A stretch of 64,000 nucleotides of DNA. Source: Hyphomicrobium sp. (GTDB lineage Bacteria > Pseudomonadota > Alphaproteobacteria > Rhizobiales > Hyphomicrobiaceae). The position numbers and the translations under genes were made by a program. Of this stretch, positions 43,149 through 52,406 are shown one piece after another (the first letter of the stretch is position 1; each line of letters starts with the position of its first letter). The DNA lies in contig NZ_JAIETU010000002.1 of NCBI RefSeq assembly GCF_019744875.1, positions 1,348,887 through 1,412,886 of the forward strand, given 5' to 3'. Under the pieces are notes generated by a model, which made no database searches, was not told the DNA's origin, and worked only from the letters and a program-made list of their open reading frames with translations.

Positions 43149-46100
43149 CTGGACGCGGCTTTCCTTGTCTCTACCGCTTCCAGACGGCGTACAAAGTTAT
43201 CATTGGCGCTGCGGAGCTCTTCGACTTCCCGGTTCAAGCGCCCGATGGTCGTAAGACCAACAGTGTGAAGTTCCTCCACGTCCTTCATTTCACCCGCCAA
43301 CCGGTCGTTGTCGGCCTTCAGTTCCTTCACGGCATCGATCAACACGGGCACCAGCGCGGGGTAATCCACCGCCAGGAAGCCGTCGTCCTGCATGACCACC
43401 GCTTGCGGATAGACCTTCTGCACGTCTTGCGCGATTACACCCAAATGCTCGCGGTTGGTTGTGTCGCTGATGTAGCTGAACGTCACAGGAGTTATATGGT
43501 CAAGCTTCGCCAACCCCCCGGTCATGGCTTCGATATTCTTCTTGAGCCGTTTATCCGAGCTGTAGAGGAAAGCCGCTGCGGTCAGGTTGTTTGTAACCGT
43601 GGCATTGCCGGACGCATCCTCGACGATGAACCGGTACCATCCCGTCCACGTGCCCGATGTCCTGTACCGCAAATACATACCCGAGGCCGCAGTGTACGGG
43701 ATGGCGAATTGGGTCAGGTTTCCACTACCCACCTTGCTGCTATATTCGAATGAGAACGGGTGCCAATAGCTGGCGGTCACATTCGGCGCGTTGGTAGCCG
43801 TGCTACCGCGCAGCAAGGTGTAGCCGCTGCCCGGTCGAGCATTTGATATATCGTTGAAGTCAAGGGTACCAGCGGTAGTGACGGCACCAAATCCGCCACC
43901 AATCTGACCATTCACATACAGAGACGTGGAGGGGGCAGTGGTCCCGATGCCAAGGCCAGTGTTTGTTACGCGCAGTCGTTCCGCGCCGCCGGTGCTAAGC
44001 CCAACCTGGTCCGCTCCGGGTGTGAACAGCCCCGTATTCGTGTCGCCTGTCCAACTGTAGGTCGGCGTTGCGGCGCTGTCGCCGCCGTTGCCAAGAACCT
44101 GTGTTCCGACGTCGATCACACCCGTGGTGGATACAAAGCCCGTTACGGTCAAACCTGTTGTCGTTAGTAACATTCGCTCCGTGCCGCCCGAGGCCGTGGT
44201 GCCGCCCGTGCGCCAACGGAATTGCGATCCGCTCCAGTTGGTCAGGGTGCTAGCTTCAATGCCAGTACCGAAGGTGTTGCCATACCACAGGGCTTTGTCC
44301 GACACCGTCGAACCGAACGATATCTTGTACGAACCGGTTATGTTCAGGTCCTGAGTGGCCGTGTGGTCGCCGAGATTATCGCTGCCAGCAGCGCTGTTGC
44401 TCACCACCCACTGGCCACCGTTATAAGCCAGTACTTTGCCGACTGCGTTTCCGGCAAGGTTCACATCGGTCAAACTGGCCAAGGTTGTCAGAATGGTCTG
44501 CCCGGGGGCACTCTGGAAACCGCTATAGCTACAGAAGATAACCATCACGTTTTTTGGACGGGTTTCAGCTGCAGTACGCGCACCCGGAGAGTTCGCGCTG
44601 TTGAAAGCGATTGAACCGGCAGCACTGGAACCGGGTGTAGCCCCCGCTGCACCGGCGGTTCCTCCTGCCACGAAAGCTCCAACCGGGTTGGCTGCCGCGG
44701 TGCGGTTAAAGCCCATCGACCCCGTAATCTGTTGCATCGCGTCGTCTTGCAAATCGCCGACAGCACGGTTGCCGTCCGGATCATTGCCCGCGCTGTTGTC
44801 ATAGCCGCGCAAGAAGCGACCGCGCGAAGGAATATATTCGGTCCATCCGGACGGGCAGCTGGTTGCCGCAAAAGCCGAGATCGTTCCTGTTGGCACACCC
44901 AGGCCAATGTTACCCCAGTTGGAACCATCGCACACCTGCATGGTGCCGGAGGTGTAGCGCATGGCGCCGGTAAAGCCAGCGTTGCAAGCAAGCACGGTAC
45001 TTGGACTGTTGAGTTGGATGTAGGTGGCCGAAACGTTCGTCACGCTCACCAGCGTTGCGCTGATGCTGTTGCTGCGCAGGTTCGGCAGATACGTCGCGGC
45101 GCTGGAGAGGTAGCCCCAATCCGTCCCCGCCGTGCTTAGGCTCACATAGCTGGTTGCACTGTTGACCACCATGGCCAACGTGCCGCTGGTGATGCGGTCA
45201 CCAAGGGCGGTACCGCCACCGCTGCCACCGAGTGCGCCCCACGATGTGCCATCGCAGAGCTCAAGACTCCCTGAATTGTAGCGGATGGCACCGGAAATGC
45301 CGCTACTGCAGGTCAAGCTGCTACTACCCACCTGAATCGCGTCACTGGCACTAATCGTGCCGACGACATCAAGCTTCGCCAATGGTGTGGTCTGACTGAT
45401 CCCTACATTACCGTTGGAGCCCTCGCCGAAAATCCAATTTCGTACAAACGTGTTGGGCGCATTGTTGCTGACCATGCCTAAACGCAAATCAGCAGAACCA
45501 GCACCAAAGGCCGCTGACATTTTCACGCTCGTTCCGGCAAGCGTGTCAATGTTGGTGATCAATAGGCCGCCCTCAAATGCGGTACCGCCATCCGAAAGGA
45601 TAACAGTGTGATCCACATAATTGAGAGATGCGCCGGTATTGCCGAATTTTGCGCCGCCCGTTACATGCAGCGAGGCGCTTGGCCTGGTCGTTCCAATCGC
45701 GACATTCCCATCCGTCCCCACAAACAAACTCGGCGTGGTGGTCTGCGCACTGTTGGAAACCGTGAACGTGCCGCTCACCTGCAACGTCGCGGTGGGTGAA
45801 ACAGAACCTCCAAACGACGCATTGCCATCATCATTGAAGAACAAGCGGTAGCGGCTGACCGAAGCGTCCGACTGGTCGCGGTACTGGTAGATACCAAACG
45901 AGTTGCGGAGCGTCGTGTTGGCGGTGCTGTCACCGTAGTGGGCTAACACCCATTTTGCCACCGGCGTATTATCAAAGAACATCAACTCCGAGAATTGCGT
46001 CGGGTTTCCTGCCGCAATTCCCATCCGGCCAATCGAACCGGAAACATAGAACTGCCCAAAGTTCGCGGGAGTGCTTGTCCCGATGCTCAACCGGTTGTTG

Positions 46101-49100
46101 GTGTCATCCCAGAAGAAGTTGTTTGTATCGCCAGCCAAATCACCCGCCACATTGAACTGCACCGCACCGGTGCTGCTCGCCGCCGTGGCAGACCCCGCTG
46201 CAACCGTGCTGCTGGCAAGGCTCTTCCACCCCGTGGCGCCCGTGCAGACTTGGATGGTGTTGCTGGTAACGTTGTAGCGGATGCTGCCCGAAATAGCTAC
46301 GCTGCACTCCAAGGTGCTCTGCCCAACCTGAATGGCATCGCTCGCCGAAATCGTGCCGACGACATCGAGTTTTGCAAGAGGATTGGTATTGCTTATGCCC
46401 AAGGTGCCCGAAACCAAAGTGGCCGTGAGAAGATTGTGCTTGATCGTCAGATAGTCATCCGAAAGCACCCGCAAGTAAAAATTCCCTCCACTGGTGGCCG
46501 TATTAACGAACTGAAGGCTTTTGCCATCGGCCGGGTTGCCGCTGCTGTGAAGAACAAGGTCGCTTTGAGCACTGCCATCAACGCTGGATATGGTGAGACC
46601 CACACGCCCGAGCCGTCTGCCAATAAAGACTTGGGCAGGAAAACCAGCTGTCGTGCTCGTTGTGCCTATCGAGATGGTGCCGCTATCATAAGCGATCATC
46701 GTAGGCGTCGTGATCTGCGCGCTGGTGGAGATGATGAAGCTGCCGGAGACTTGTAGCGTCGCGATGGGCGTTACCGACCCGCCGACTGAAACGTTGCCAT
46801 CATCGTTGATGAAGAACCGGTATTTGTTCACCATCGCGTCCGATGCATCCTCGTACTGGTAAATGTAATAGCCGTTACGGAGGCTCGCGTTCGAATGGCT
46901 GTCTCCGTAAATACCGGTCGACCATTTCGCGCTTCCCGTCTCATCGAGCAGCACGGTTTCCGCATAGGTGGAACCCACGCCGTTGGCGATAGCCAGACGT
47001 GGGCTCGAACCCGAGACATGAACGATATAACCCGGCGTGCTGGTGCCAATCCCCAAACGGTTGTTGGCGTCATCCCAGAAGAAGTTGGAGGTATCGCCCG
47101 CCAGCGCATTCCCCACGTTAAACTGAACAGCCCCCGTACTGCTGGCCGCCGTGGCAGCCCCCGCACTCCCCAGCGTCGTCCACGTGGTGCCATTACAGAA
47201 CTGCATGGCGCTGGCGTTGTAACGCAAAGCCCCCGGAATACCGCTGGAACAAGCCAAACTGCTCTGCCCAACCTGAATCGCATTGGTTGCCGAAATCGTT
47301 CCGCTGACGTCAAGCCGGGCCTTCGGCAGGGTGTTGCTCGTGCCAATCCCTAGGTTGCCGGCGGCTGAAAGGAACATCGCGCCCGGCCCCGTACCCCACC
47401 CACCGGCGTTGTGCACGTCGAACACAATACCCTTATTGGTGCCGCCTTGGATTCGCAGGTTGCTGTTCAGCGAGTTCCCCATGCCGCCCCCAGCATCAAA
47501 TCCGACCATGCCTCCAACGGTAGGGTCACGGAACGTCATATAGTAGTGGGGAATGCCGCTCGAAGTGCCCAGCAGGATCATCTGCCCGGTTCCCGAGACA
47601 TGCAGCGGCGCTGTCGGCGCACTGGTGCCGATACCAACCTCGCCATCACTGTCCACCACAAAACTCGGTTCCTGTGCGGTCTGCCCCGTTTTACTCACCG
47701 TAAACGTCCCACTCACCTGCAGCGCCGCATTGGGAAGGGTCGTCGCAATCCCTACGTTCCCGCTATTTTGCCGGATATAGAATGGATACCGATTGTTCGA
47801 AGCGTCATAGATCCCTAGGTTGCCATTGCTGCCAGGCGATGTGATATCCCAAATACCCAAGGAATTGGTAAGTCGTAATCCAGCCCCGCCCGAACCACCT
47901 CCAACACGGCCGTCAATCTCAAGTCCGCCCCCTGAAAATGCAACCGTCGGCGTCGTTGTTCCAATACCCACTACGCCGTCCGTGCCCACATAGAACGTCG
48001 GCGTGCTCGTCTGCCCGGTACGGCTCACGATAAACGTCCCACTCACCTGCAACGTCGCAACCGGAGTCACTGTCCCGATACCAACGCTACCCGAGGAATC
48101 GATGGTCATGGCAACAGCGCTGCCGACGCTCGAGCCTTGCCCGAACTTGAGCTTGTTCCCATCGCTGCTGTCCGAACCCATGTTCCAGTAATGGCTCGCT
48201 CCCGACCGCAAGGTGCGCAACAACACCATGGCATCCGAACCGGCATTATAGGTGTTTGCCCACAACGCGGCGTTTCCACCGAAGTTGGTGACGTGAATAT
48301 TCGCGAGCGAAGGGGTGGAGTTTGAAGAATATATTGATCCCGAGACACTCAGGGCATAGCCCGAAACAGGTTCTGCCAAACCAATGCCGACCGCGCCGTT
48401 CTCGCCCACGATCATCCGCTGCGCACCGGCGATGCTAAAGGTGATGCTCCGGTCCTCATAAGCAATCACACTGGTGGTGCCGCTAACGATGCGGTCTTCC
48501 AAGCCGCCACCCGCCGCGCCCAACGCCGTCCACGTCGTGCCGTTGCAGAACTGTATGTTGCCGGATGAATAACGCATCGCTCCGGGAATACCTGCGCTGC
48601 AGGCAAGGCTGCTGGTGCCGACTTGGATGGCGCCAGAGGCGGAGATGGTGCCGGCGACATCAAGATCAGCCAACGCAAACGTTTTCACTCCGAGTTTGCC
48701 GTTCTGTGATAGCAGCAGGCCATTGCTGTTTGCAGGCCCCGATCCGTACACAATAGCCAGTGCCGATGAGGAGACGCCTGTTCGTTTCCCGATGTAAAAC
48801 TTGTTTGGCGCACCACCGACGCCACCGAATCCGATCCCATTGAATTCCGTGTCTTCCGACTCTAACCTTATCCAGTTCCGCACCGATAAGGGCCACGCCG
48901 CATCAGCGAGCATACCCATACCCACGCCGCCATTCGCTAAACCCTGAATGGTCGGCGTGGTGGTCTGCCCGCTGGTGGAGACGGTGAAGCTACCGGAAAC
49001 TTGCAGCGTCGCGGTGGGTGAAATGATGCCGACGCCGACATTGCCTCCGCCAGCAATGCGCATCCGTTCGCTGGAGGTGCCACCACTTGTTGTGTAGAAC

Positions 49101-49765
49101 AGCATCCCCGTTTGGTTGCCGAAGAGGTAAGTGCTGCCATCGGCATGGTTGGTGCCGAGGCGTAGTCCTGCATAGTTCCCGGAACCGGCAGTTCCTCTGC
49201 GAAGCCACAAAGTTGAACTCGTAAGAGGAATGCCATCATTGTTGTGTTGAGCATTCGAACCGGCCAACTGGGCGATGCCATTGACATGAAGCGTGACATC
49301 AGTCGCGCTCATTCCAATTCCCACATTTCCGCTGAAATAGCCCGTCGTACCGCTAATCCCGCCGGTACTACTCACACCCAACGTCACCAAACCGGTGTAG
49401 GGGCTAAACCACCCGCTGTTCGCACCCGCCTGCGTAATGCTGATATATCCGGTGTCCGAAATCGCCACCATGCGGGTGGCATCGTTCGTGCCTGATACGA
49501 TGCGATCGCCGCTCGCGGTGCTGATACCGCTAAGGAGAGAGCCATCCCCAATGAACTTCTGTGCAGAGACGTTGCCGGTGATGCTTACGTGGCCGGCGGT
49601 TGAAACGCTTGGCGCATAGGTCGGACAGCCGATGTCGCTGACGCGCAAGCCCTCACCGATACAGAGGCGTCCGGCGTGATTACCGAGCGTATCGGAGATG
49701 ACCGCGATGTTGCCCCAGTCTTGCGCGTTCCCCCATGCGGCTGCGAGCGCCAGCAGCGCCGTCAT
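43145..49765 (-). CDS. giant S74-capped fibre protein
   Basis: A 2206-residue protein with a short N-terminal signal (MTALLALAAAWGNAQ). Most of it is repeated beta modules of type VGIGT-x-TP-x-A-x-LQVSG-x-F-x-VS. Five variants of a Cys-paired module (LACSAGIPGAMRY ... FCNGTTW) lie near residues 400, 850, 1160, 1490 and 1600. A tail-collar-like segment (CPSGWTEY, SRGRFLRGYDNSAGN) is near 1630-1690. The C-terminus (from 2069) is a peptidase S74 chaperone (SSDKRLKKNIEAM, LGVIAQDVQKVYP, VDYPALVPVLIDAVKEL) that trimerises and cleaves itself off. It ends in a coiled coil. Exported mosaic fibres of this type are known from predatory Bdellovibrio; here it sits on plasmid-like DNA. Confidence 0.85.
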   Translation of the reverse strand: MTALLALAAAWGNAQDWGNIAVISDTLGNHAGRLCIGEGLRVSDIGCPTYAPSVSTAGHVSITGNVSAQKFIGDGSLLSGISTASGDRIVSGTNDATRMVAISDTGYISITQAGANSGWFSPYTGLVTLGVSSTGGISGTTGYFSGNVGIGMSATDVTLHVNGIAQLAGSNAQHNNDGIPLTSSTLWLRRGTAGSGNYAGLRLGTNHADGSTYLFGNQTGMLFYTTSGGTSSERMRIAGGGNVGVGIISPTATLQVSGSFTVSTSGQTTTPTIQGLANGGVGMGMLADAAWPLSVRNWIRLESEDTEFNGIGFGGVGGAPNKFYIGKRTGVSSSALAIVYGSGPANSNGLLLSQNGKLGVKTFALADLDVAGTISASGAIQVGTSSLACSAGIPGAMRYSSGNIQFCNGTTWTALGAAGGGLEDRIVSGTTSVIAYEDRSITFSIAGAQRMIVGENGAVGIGLAEPVSGYALSVSGSIYSSNSTPSLANIHVTNFGGNAALWANTYNAGSDAMVLLRTLRSGASHYWNMGSDSSDGNKLKFGQGSSVGSAVAMTIDSSGSVGIGTVTPVATLQVSGTFIVSRTGQTSTPTFYVGTDGVVGIGTTTPTVAFSGGGLEIDGRVGGGSGGAGLRLTNSLGIWDITSPGSNGNLGIYDASNNRYPFYIRQNSGNVGIATTLPNAALQVSGTFTVSKTGQTAQEPSFVVDSDGEVGIGTSAPTAPLHVSGTGQMILLGTSSGIPHYYMTFRDPTVGGMVGFDAGGGMGNSLNSNLRIQGGTNKGIVFDVHNAGGWGTGPGAMFLSAAGNLGIGTSNTLPKARLDVSGTISATNAIQVGQSSLACSSGIPGALRYNASAMQFCNGTTWTTLGSAGAATAASSTGAVQFNVGNALAGDTSNFFWDDANNRLGIGTSTPGYIVHVSGSSPRLAIANGVGSTYAETVLLDETGSAKWSTGIYGDSHSNASLRNGYYIYQYEDASDAMVNKYRFFINDDGNVSVGGSVTPIATLQVSGSFIISTSAQITTPTMIAYDSGTISIGTTSTTAGFPAQVFIGRRLGRVGLTISSVDGSAQSDLVLHSSGNPADGKSLQFVNTATSGGNFYLRVLSDDYLTIKHNLLTATLVSGTLGISNTNPLAKLDVVGTISASDAIQVGQSTLECSVAISGSIRYNVTSNTIQVCTGATGWKSLASSTVAAGSATAASSTGAVQFNVAGDLAGDTNNFFWDDTNNRLSIGTSTPANFGQFYVSGSIGRMGIAAGNPTQFSELMFFDNTPVAKWVLAHYGDSTANTTLRNSFGIYQYRDQSDASVSRYRLFFNDDGNASFGGSVSPTATLQVSGTFTVSNSAQTTTPSLFVGTDGNVAIGTTRPSASLHVTGGAKFGNTGASLNYVDHTVILSDGGTAFEGGLLITNIDTLAGTSVKMSAAFGAGSADLRLGMVSNNAPNTFVRNWIFGEGSNGNVGISQTTPLAKLDVVGTISASDAIQVGSSSLTCSSGISGAIRYNSGSLELCDGTSWGALGGSGGGTALGDRITSGTLAMVVNSATSYVSLSTAGTDWGYLSSAATYLPNLRSNSISATLVSVTNVSATYIQLNSPSTVLACNAGFTGAMRYTSGTMQVCDGSNWGNIGLGVPTGTISAFAATSCPSGWTEYIPSRGRFLRGYDNSAGNDPDGNRAVGDLQDDAMQQITGSMGFNRTAAANPVGAFVAGGTAGAAGATPGSSAAGSIAFNSANSPGARTAAETRPKNVMVIFCSYSGFQSAPGQTILTTLASLTDVNLAGNAVGKVLAYNGGQWVVSNSAAGSDNLGDHTATQDLNITGSYKISFGSTVSDKALWYGNTFGTGIEASTLTNWSGSQFRWRTGGTTASGGTERMLLTTTGLTVTGFVSTTGVIDVGTQVLGNGGDSAATPTYSWTGDTNTGLFTPGADQVGLSTGGAERLRVTNTGLGIGTTAPSTSLYVNGQIGGGFGAVTTAGTLDFNDISNARPGSGYTLLRGSTATNAPNVTASYWHPFSFEYSSKVGSGNLTQFAIPYTAASGMYLRYRTSGTWTGWYRFIVEDASGNATVTNNLTAAAFLYSSDKRLKKNIEAMTGGLAKLDHITPVTFSYISDTTNREHLGVIAQDVQKVYPQAVVMQDDGFLAVDYPALVPVLIDAVKELKADNDRLAGEMKDVEELHTVGLTTIGRLNREVEELRSANDNFVRRLEAVETRKAASR

Positions 49766-49776
49766 CGCGGAGCGGG

Positions 49777-49944
49777 TTATCGCGTGACGCAGATTTGCGG
49801 ACTTCCATTGTCGTTGGTGCGGAACGTGCCTTCGATGCAGGCGCCCGGATTAAGGGATGCGCTCTTATGGAAGTCCCACGCCAACCATGCGGCGGCTGCC
49901 GGTATGACCAGCAGAACCACGGCGGAGGAGAACCATTGGCGCAA
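49777..49944 (-). CDS. small membrane-anchored peptide upstream of the fibre gene
   Basis: An open frame of 55 residues from TTG 49944 (or 47 from GTG 49920): hydrophobic helix VVLLVIPAAAAWLAW, then CIEGTFRTNDNGSPQICVTR with a Cys pair, ending 11 bases before the fibre start. The start codon and ribosome-binding site are weak, but the sequence is protein-like and unlike the flanking frames. Possibly a small anchor or export partner of the fibre. Confidence 0.38.
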   Translation of the reverse strand: MRQWFSSAVVLLVIPAAAAWLAWDFHKSASLNPGACIEGTFRTNDNGSPQICVTR

Positions 49945-50123
49945 GGGTATGCAATCTTTTTGCGGAGATTCTAACGGGAATGATAATGCCCCGCCATGAC
50001 CCTGCTCGAAAAGAAGTCACCTCATGTGCCCAAACCGCAACCTCGCCCATCCCTTCGCAACCCAGTGGTCATCCTCGAACATTCCCGTGAGGAAGTGACG
50101 AGGGTTCCCCGCACGCCCTCGGC

Positions 50124-51080
50124 TCAACATCCGCGCTGCACCCACGTCGTTATTCCCGGTTCGCAAAGATCCCACACGTCCGGGTACGACATATCCCTGG
50201 GTGCAGCGCTCTGCATGCTCTTCAGGACAAAGGCACCGTTCGCCCCCATGTTCTCCGTGTATTTCCGGATCACGCCGTAAATGTCGTCATCGAGCGGCAA
50301 CGCCTGCCCATTCCGGGACACCTGATGAAAACCGAGCCGCCGATACGGCGACCACACGGTTCTGCTTACGCCTCCCAGAAACAGCAAGGGGCACGCCGAG
50401 TAGCAATCGGCCATAAGCGTGGTCTCAAGCCCCCTCCTCCTGATCAGCATCCCCGCAAGGATTGCGTCTCGCACGCTTCCGCCGCCACTTCCCATCGCCA
50501 CATACTTCACGCCGGGATGCCCCGACAGGAACGCTGCAAATCTATCGTAGAAGCCTTCATCGATATCCCCGAGAACATGAAGCTGGTCCTCATGGATCTC
50601 GAACTCCGCGGCAGGCGCTATCCGCGCGCGCGCATGTTCTTCCCCGATATCGTATTGCCTCACGCAATCGAGGTTCCACGTTTCCACGCGGTTACGTTCC
50701 GACAGGACAAGAACACCGTCAGCGGCCAACGCCCAGTTGGTGTGAAGCAAAGAATCGCCGAGCACCGCCAACGGCGTCTCGAGATATGTCTGGCGCGGCG
50801 TTTCCTCAATCTTCCCGAGTCTCTTGAAAATCTCATCCTTGCCGAACAGGAAGGCCAGTGCGGCACACCTGAATTCGTTCACGCCCATTTCATTGAAGGC
50901 GGTTCCAAGATTCCCCGCCTCCGACGTATCGATGCCCTGCCCAACTGTTTGAGCCAAATGGCGATGATGACCGATCATCTCCCGCAACCTCTGTTCCCTA
51001 TCGTCGGCTTGCGCCATCGACGACACCATGATCGCGCCGGCCAGCAAAACAAGAAATAGGAAACACCCCTCCTTCAGCAC
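50124..51080 (-). CDS. periplasmic ClpP-like protein (COG3904 type)
   Basis: A 318-residue exported protein. The signal peptide ends near MAQA-D. A helical N-terminal domain (30-120) is followed by a ClpP/crotonase-like fold: VLGDIDEGFYDRFAAFL, VAMGSGGGSVRDAILAG (substrate loop), ADCYSACPLLFLGG with candidate nucleophile Ser228, and LGFHQ with His252. Such proteins resemble SppA/ClpP peptidases, and activity is often unproven. In this location it could process or control the exported fibre proteins (inference). It lies beyond the fibre promoter region on the same strand. Confidence 0.75.
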   Translation of the reverse strand: MLKEGCFLFLVLLAGAIMVSSMAQADDREQRLREMIGHHRHLAQTVGQGIDTSEAGNLGTAFNEMGVNEFRCAALAFLFGKDEIFKRLGKIEETPRQTYLETPLAVLGDSLLHTNWALAADGVLVLSERNRVETWNLDCVRQYDIGEEHARARIAPAAEFEIHEDQLHVLGDIDEGFYDRFAAFLSGHPGVKYVAMGSGGGSVRDAILAGMLIRRRGLETTLMADCYSACPLLFLGGVSRTVWSPYRRLGFHQVSRNGQALPLDDDIYGVIRKYTENMGANGAFVLKSMQSAAPRDMSYPDVWDLCEPGITTWVQRGC

Positions 51081-51235
51081 AGGCTCACCTCCGTTTCCTC
51101 AGCAGGTCCAACCTTCGCACAAGGACAATTCGGCCATAAGCCGCGCGACGCAACAATCCACAGGACGCCACCGGGAAGGACCGCGCGGATTGCCCTGCGA
51201 GAGGCTACGTTTCTCCTGCATGCGGGCGACGCCGT

Positions 51236-51649
51236 TTATTCGTATACAACGTGATCGTAATCCGGCACCACGGTTCGGAGGTAGTCGCAGCCGGCAAGCG
51301 ACAGCACATCCGGCTTCGGTTGCTCCGGCAGCGACAAGGCCTTCAACGCCGTCGCGGCTTGTTGCAGCCGTTTCGGCTCGGGTTTGGGAAGCAGCCGCAC
51401 TGGCTCTGGCGGAGATGCCCCAACTATGGCCTCTGGAGATTGATGATTGCGCAGCGGCACCGGCAAGAACACCGATTTGAAGAAGCGCACGTAGAAAGGA
51501 GGAACATCGGCAATCATGCCCGATGCTTGCACAATGCCCCGTGTCCGCAAAGAACCTCTGCCCACATTGTATTCATTACGGTCCGGCATCCTCCCCGGAC
51601 ACGTGATCGACAAACCTTCCTTCGCCGCAACCCGGTTCGCGCGTGTCAT
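51236..51649 (-). CDS. hypothetical protein
   Basis: A frame of 137 residues; a likelier start is ATG 51589 (MPDRNEYNVG), just at the end of the upstream frame. The second half is Pro-rich (SPPEPVRLLPKPEPKRLQQA) and ends AGCDYLRTVVPDYDHVVYE. The strand is chosen because the opposite frame is Arg/His/Cys-rich. Function unknown. Confidence 0.4.
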   Translation of the reverse strand: MTRANRVAAKEGLSITCPGRMPDRNEYNVGRGSLRTRGIVQASGMIADVPPFYVRFFKSVFLPVPLRNHQSPEAIVGASPPEPVRLLPKPEPKRLQQAATALKALSLPEQPKPDVLSLAGCDYLRTVVPDYDHVVYE

Positions 51650-51797
51650 TGCATCCCGCCTTCAGCGGCATACACATGGCCGACGTTCCATCCTTGTTGT
51701 CTACGCGCACAGTGCCAAGCGTGTATCCGTCACACCCCCGCACCACAACCGTTTCATCTATCGTCACGGGGTAATAGGCGTGCCGGTCAAGTTCCAA
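51576..51797 (-). CDS. hypothetical protein, possibly truncated N-terminus
   Basis: A frame of 73 residues beginning at TTG 51797 with a poor ribosome-binding site. It encodes a plausible beta-rich domain (YYPVTIDETVVVRGCDGYTL, then DGTSAMCMPLKAGC) with several cysteines suggesting export, but no signal peptide in frame. The real N-terminus may lie in another frame upstream (frameshift) or the gene is a remnant. Confidence 0.3.
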   Translation of the reverse strand: MELDRHAYYPVTIDETVVVRGCDGYTLGTVRVDNKDGTSAMCMPLKAGCNDTREPGCGEGRFVDHVSGEDAGP

Positions 51798-52022
51798 ATC
51801 CTCGCATCCGGGTCACACCGGAAAATAGAGCACAGGCCAGAATACATGCGCGGCTTATAACCCTAGATGCCTGATCATGCGATTACATGAAAGGGAGCTG
51901 CATACAATCGCGGCAACTTATTGCTGGGCCGGGCATCACTCGCTCACTTTCATCGTGCAAACCCGCACTGGTGCTCTTCCTACCAGTTCCACGTCTAACA
52001 CTACGGGTATTCCATCACGCGA

Positions 52023-52406
52023 TTGCCAACGCCCATCCGGTCCGTCATTATCAAATGCGTGGTGCCGGTAGTGGCGATGTTGTTGATGGGGTGTTCCCCC
52101 GCCGAAGCGTATGTGTGCAGACCGGCGCCACGTATTCTCCTGTCTGAACCCGGCCACCGTCCCCCCCGATGGTCTAACGGTGGCCGGGCGTCTCCTGCCT
52201 ACAAATGCATCACTCCCTCAGGCCATTTAGCCGCCTGCCGCCCGTTTGCAGGCCCGGCTTCAACTCCACCAGGGGCATCAACTTTTCACCGGTTTGCTCT
52301 CTGTACCGCCGCACGAAGTCGCCCAAGCGCACCACGGTCCACCTACCCGACTGCGTGCGGATGCCGCGCACATTCAGAACCCTCACTCCTTCTGAATAGG
52401 TCTTAG
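52023..52406 (+). CDS. possible small lipoprotein (weak call)
   Basis: From TTG 52023 the frame opens with a hydrophobic leader and a lipobox-like LLMGC followed by SPAEAYVC. The C-terminal 65 codons overlap the opposite-strand gene at 52210 and look like its shadow, so if real it is probably shorter or frameshifted. A GC-rich inverted repeat (GGCCACCGT / ACGGTGGCC) at about 52151-52187 lies inside it. Confidence 0.22.
   Translation: MPTPIRSVIIKCVVPVVAMLLMGCSPAEAYVCRPAPRILLSEPGHRPPRWSNGGRASPAYKCITPSGHLAACRPFAGPASTPPGASTFHRFALCTAARSRPSAPRSTYPTACGCRAHSEPSLLLNRS

Noticed and set aside
43145..49765. Giant fibre gene as part of a prophage
   Set aside because: No capsid, terminase, tail tube, baseplate or lysis genes in the window, and both fibre and adhesin begin with Sec-type signals.
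51251..51874. Plus-strand frame of 207 codons
   Set aside because: Arg/His/Cys-rich composition typical of an antisense shadow; the minus strand is more protein-like.
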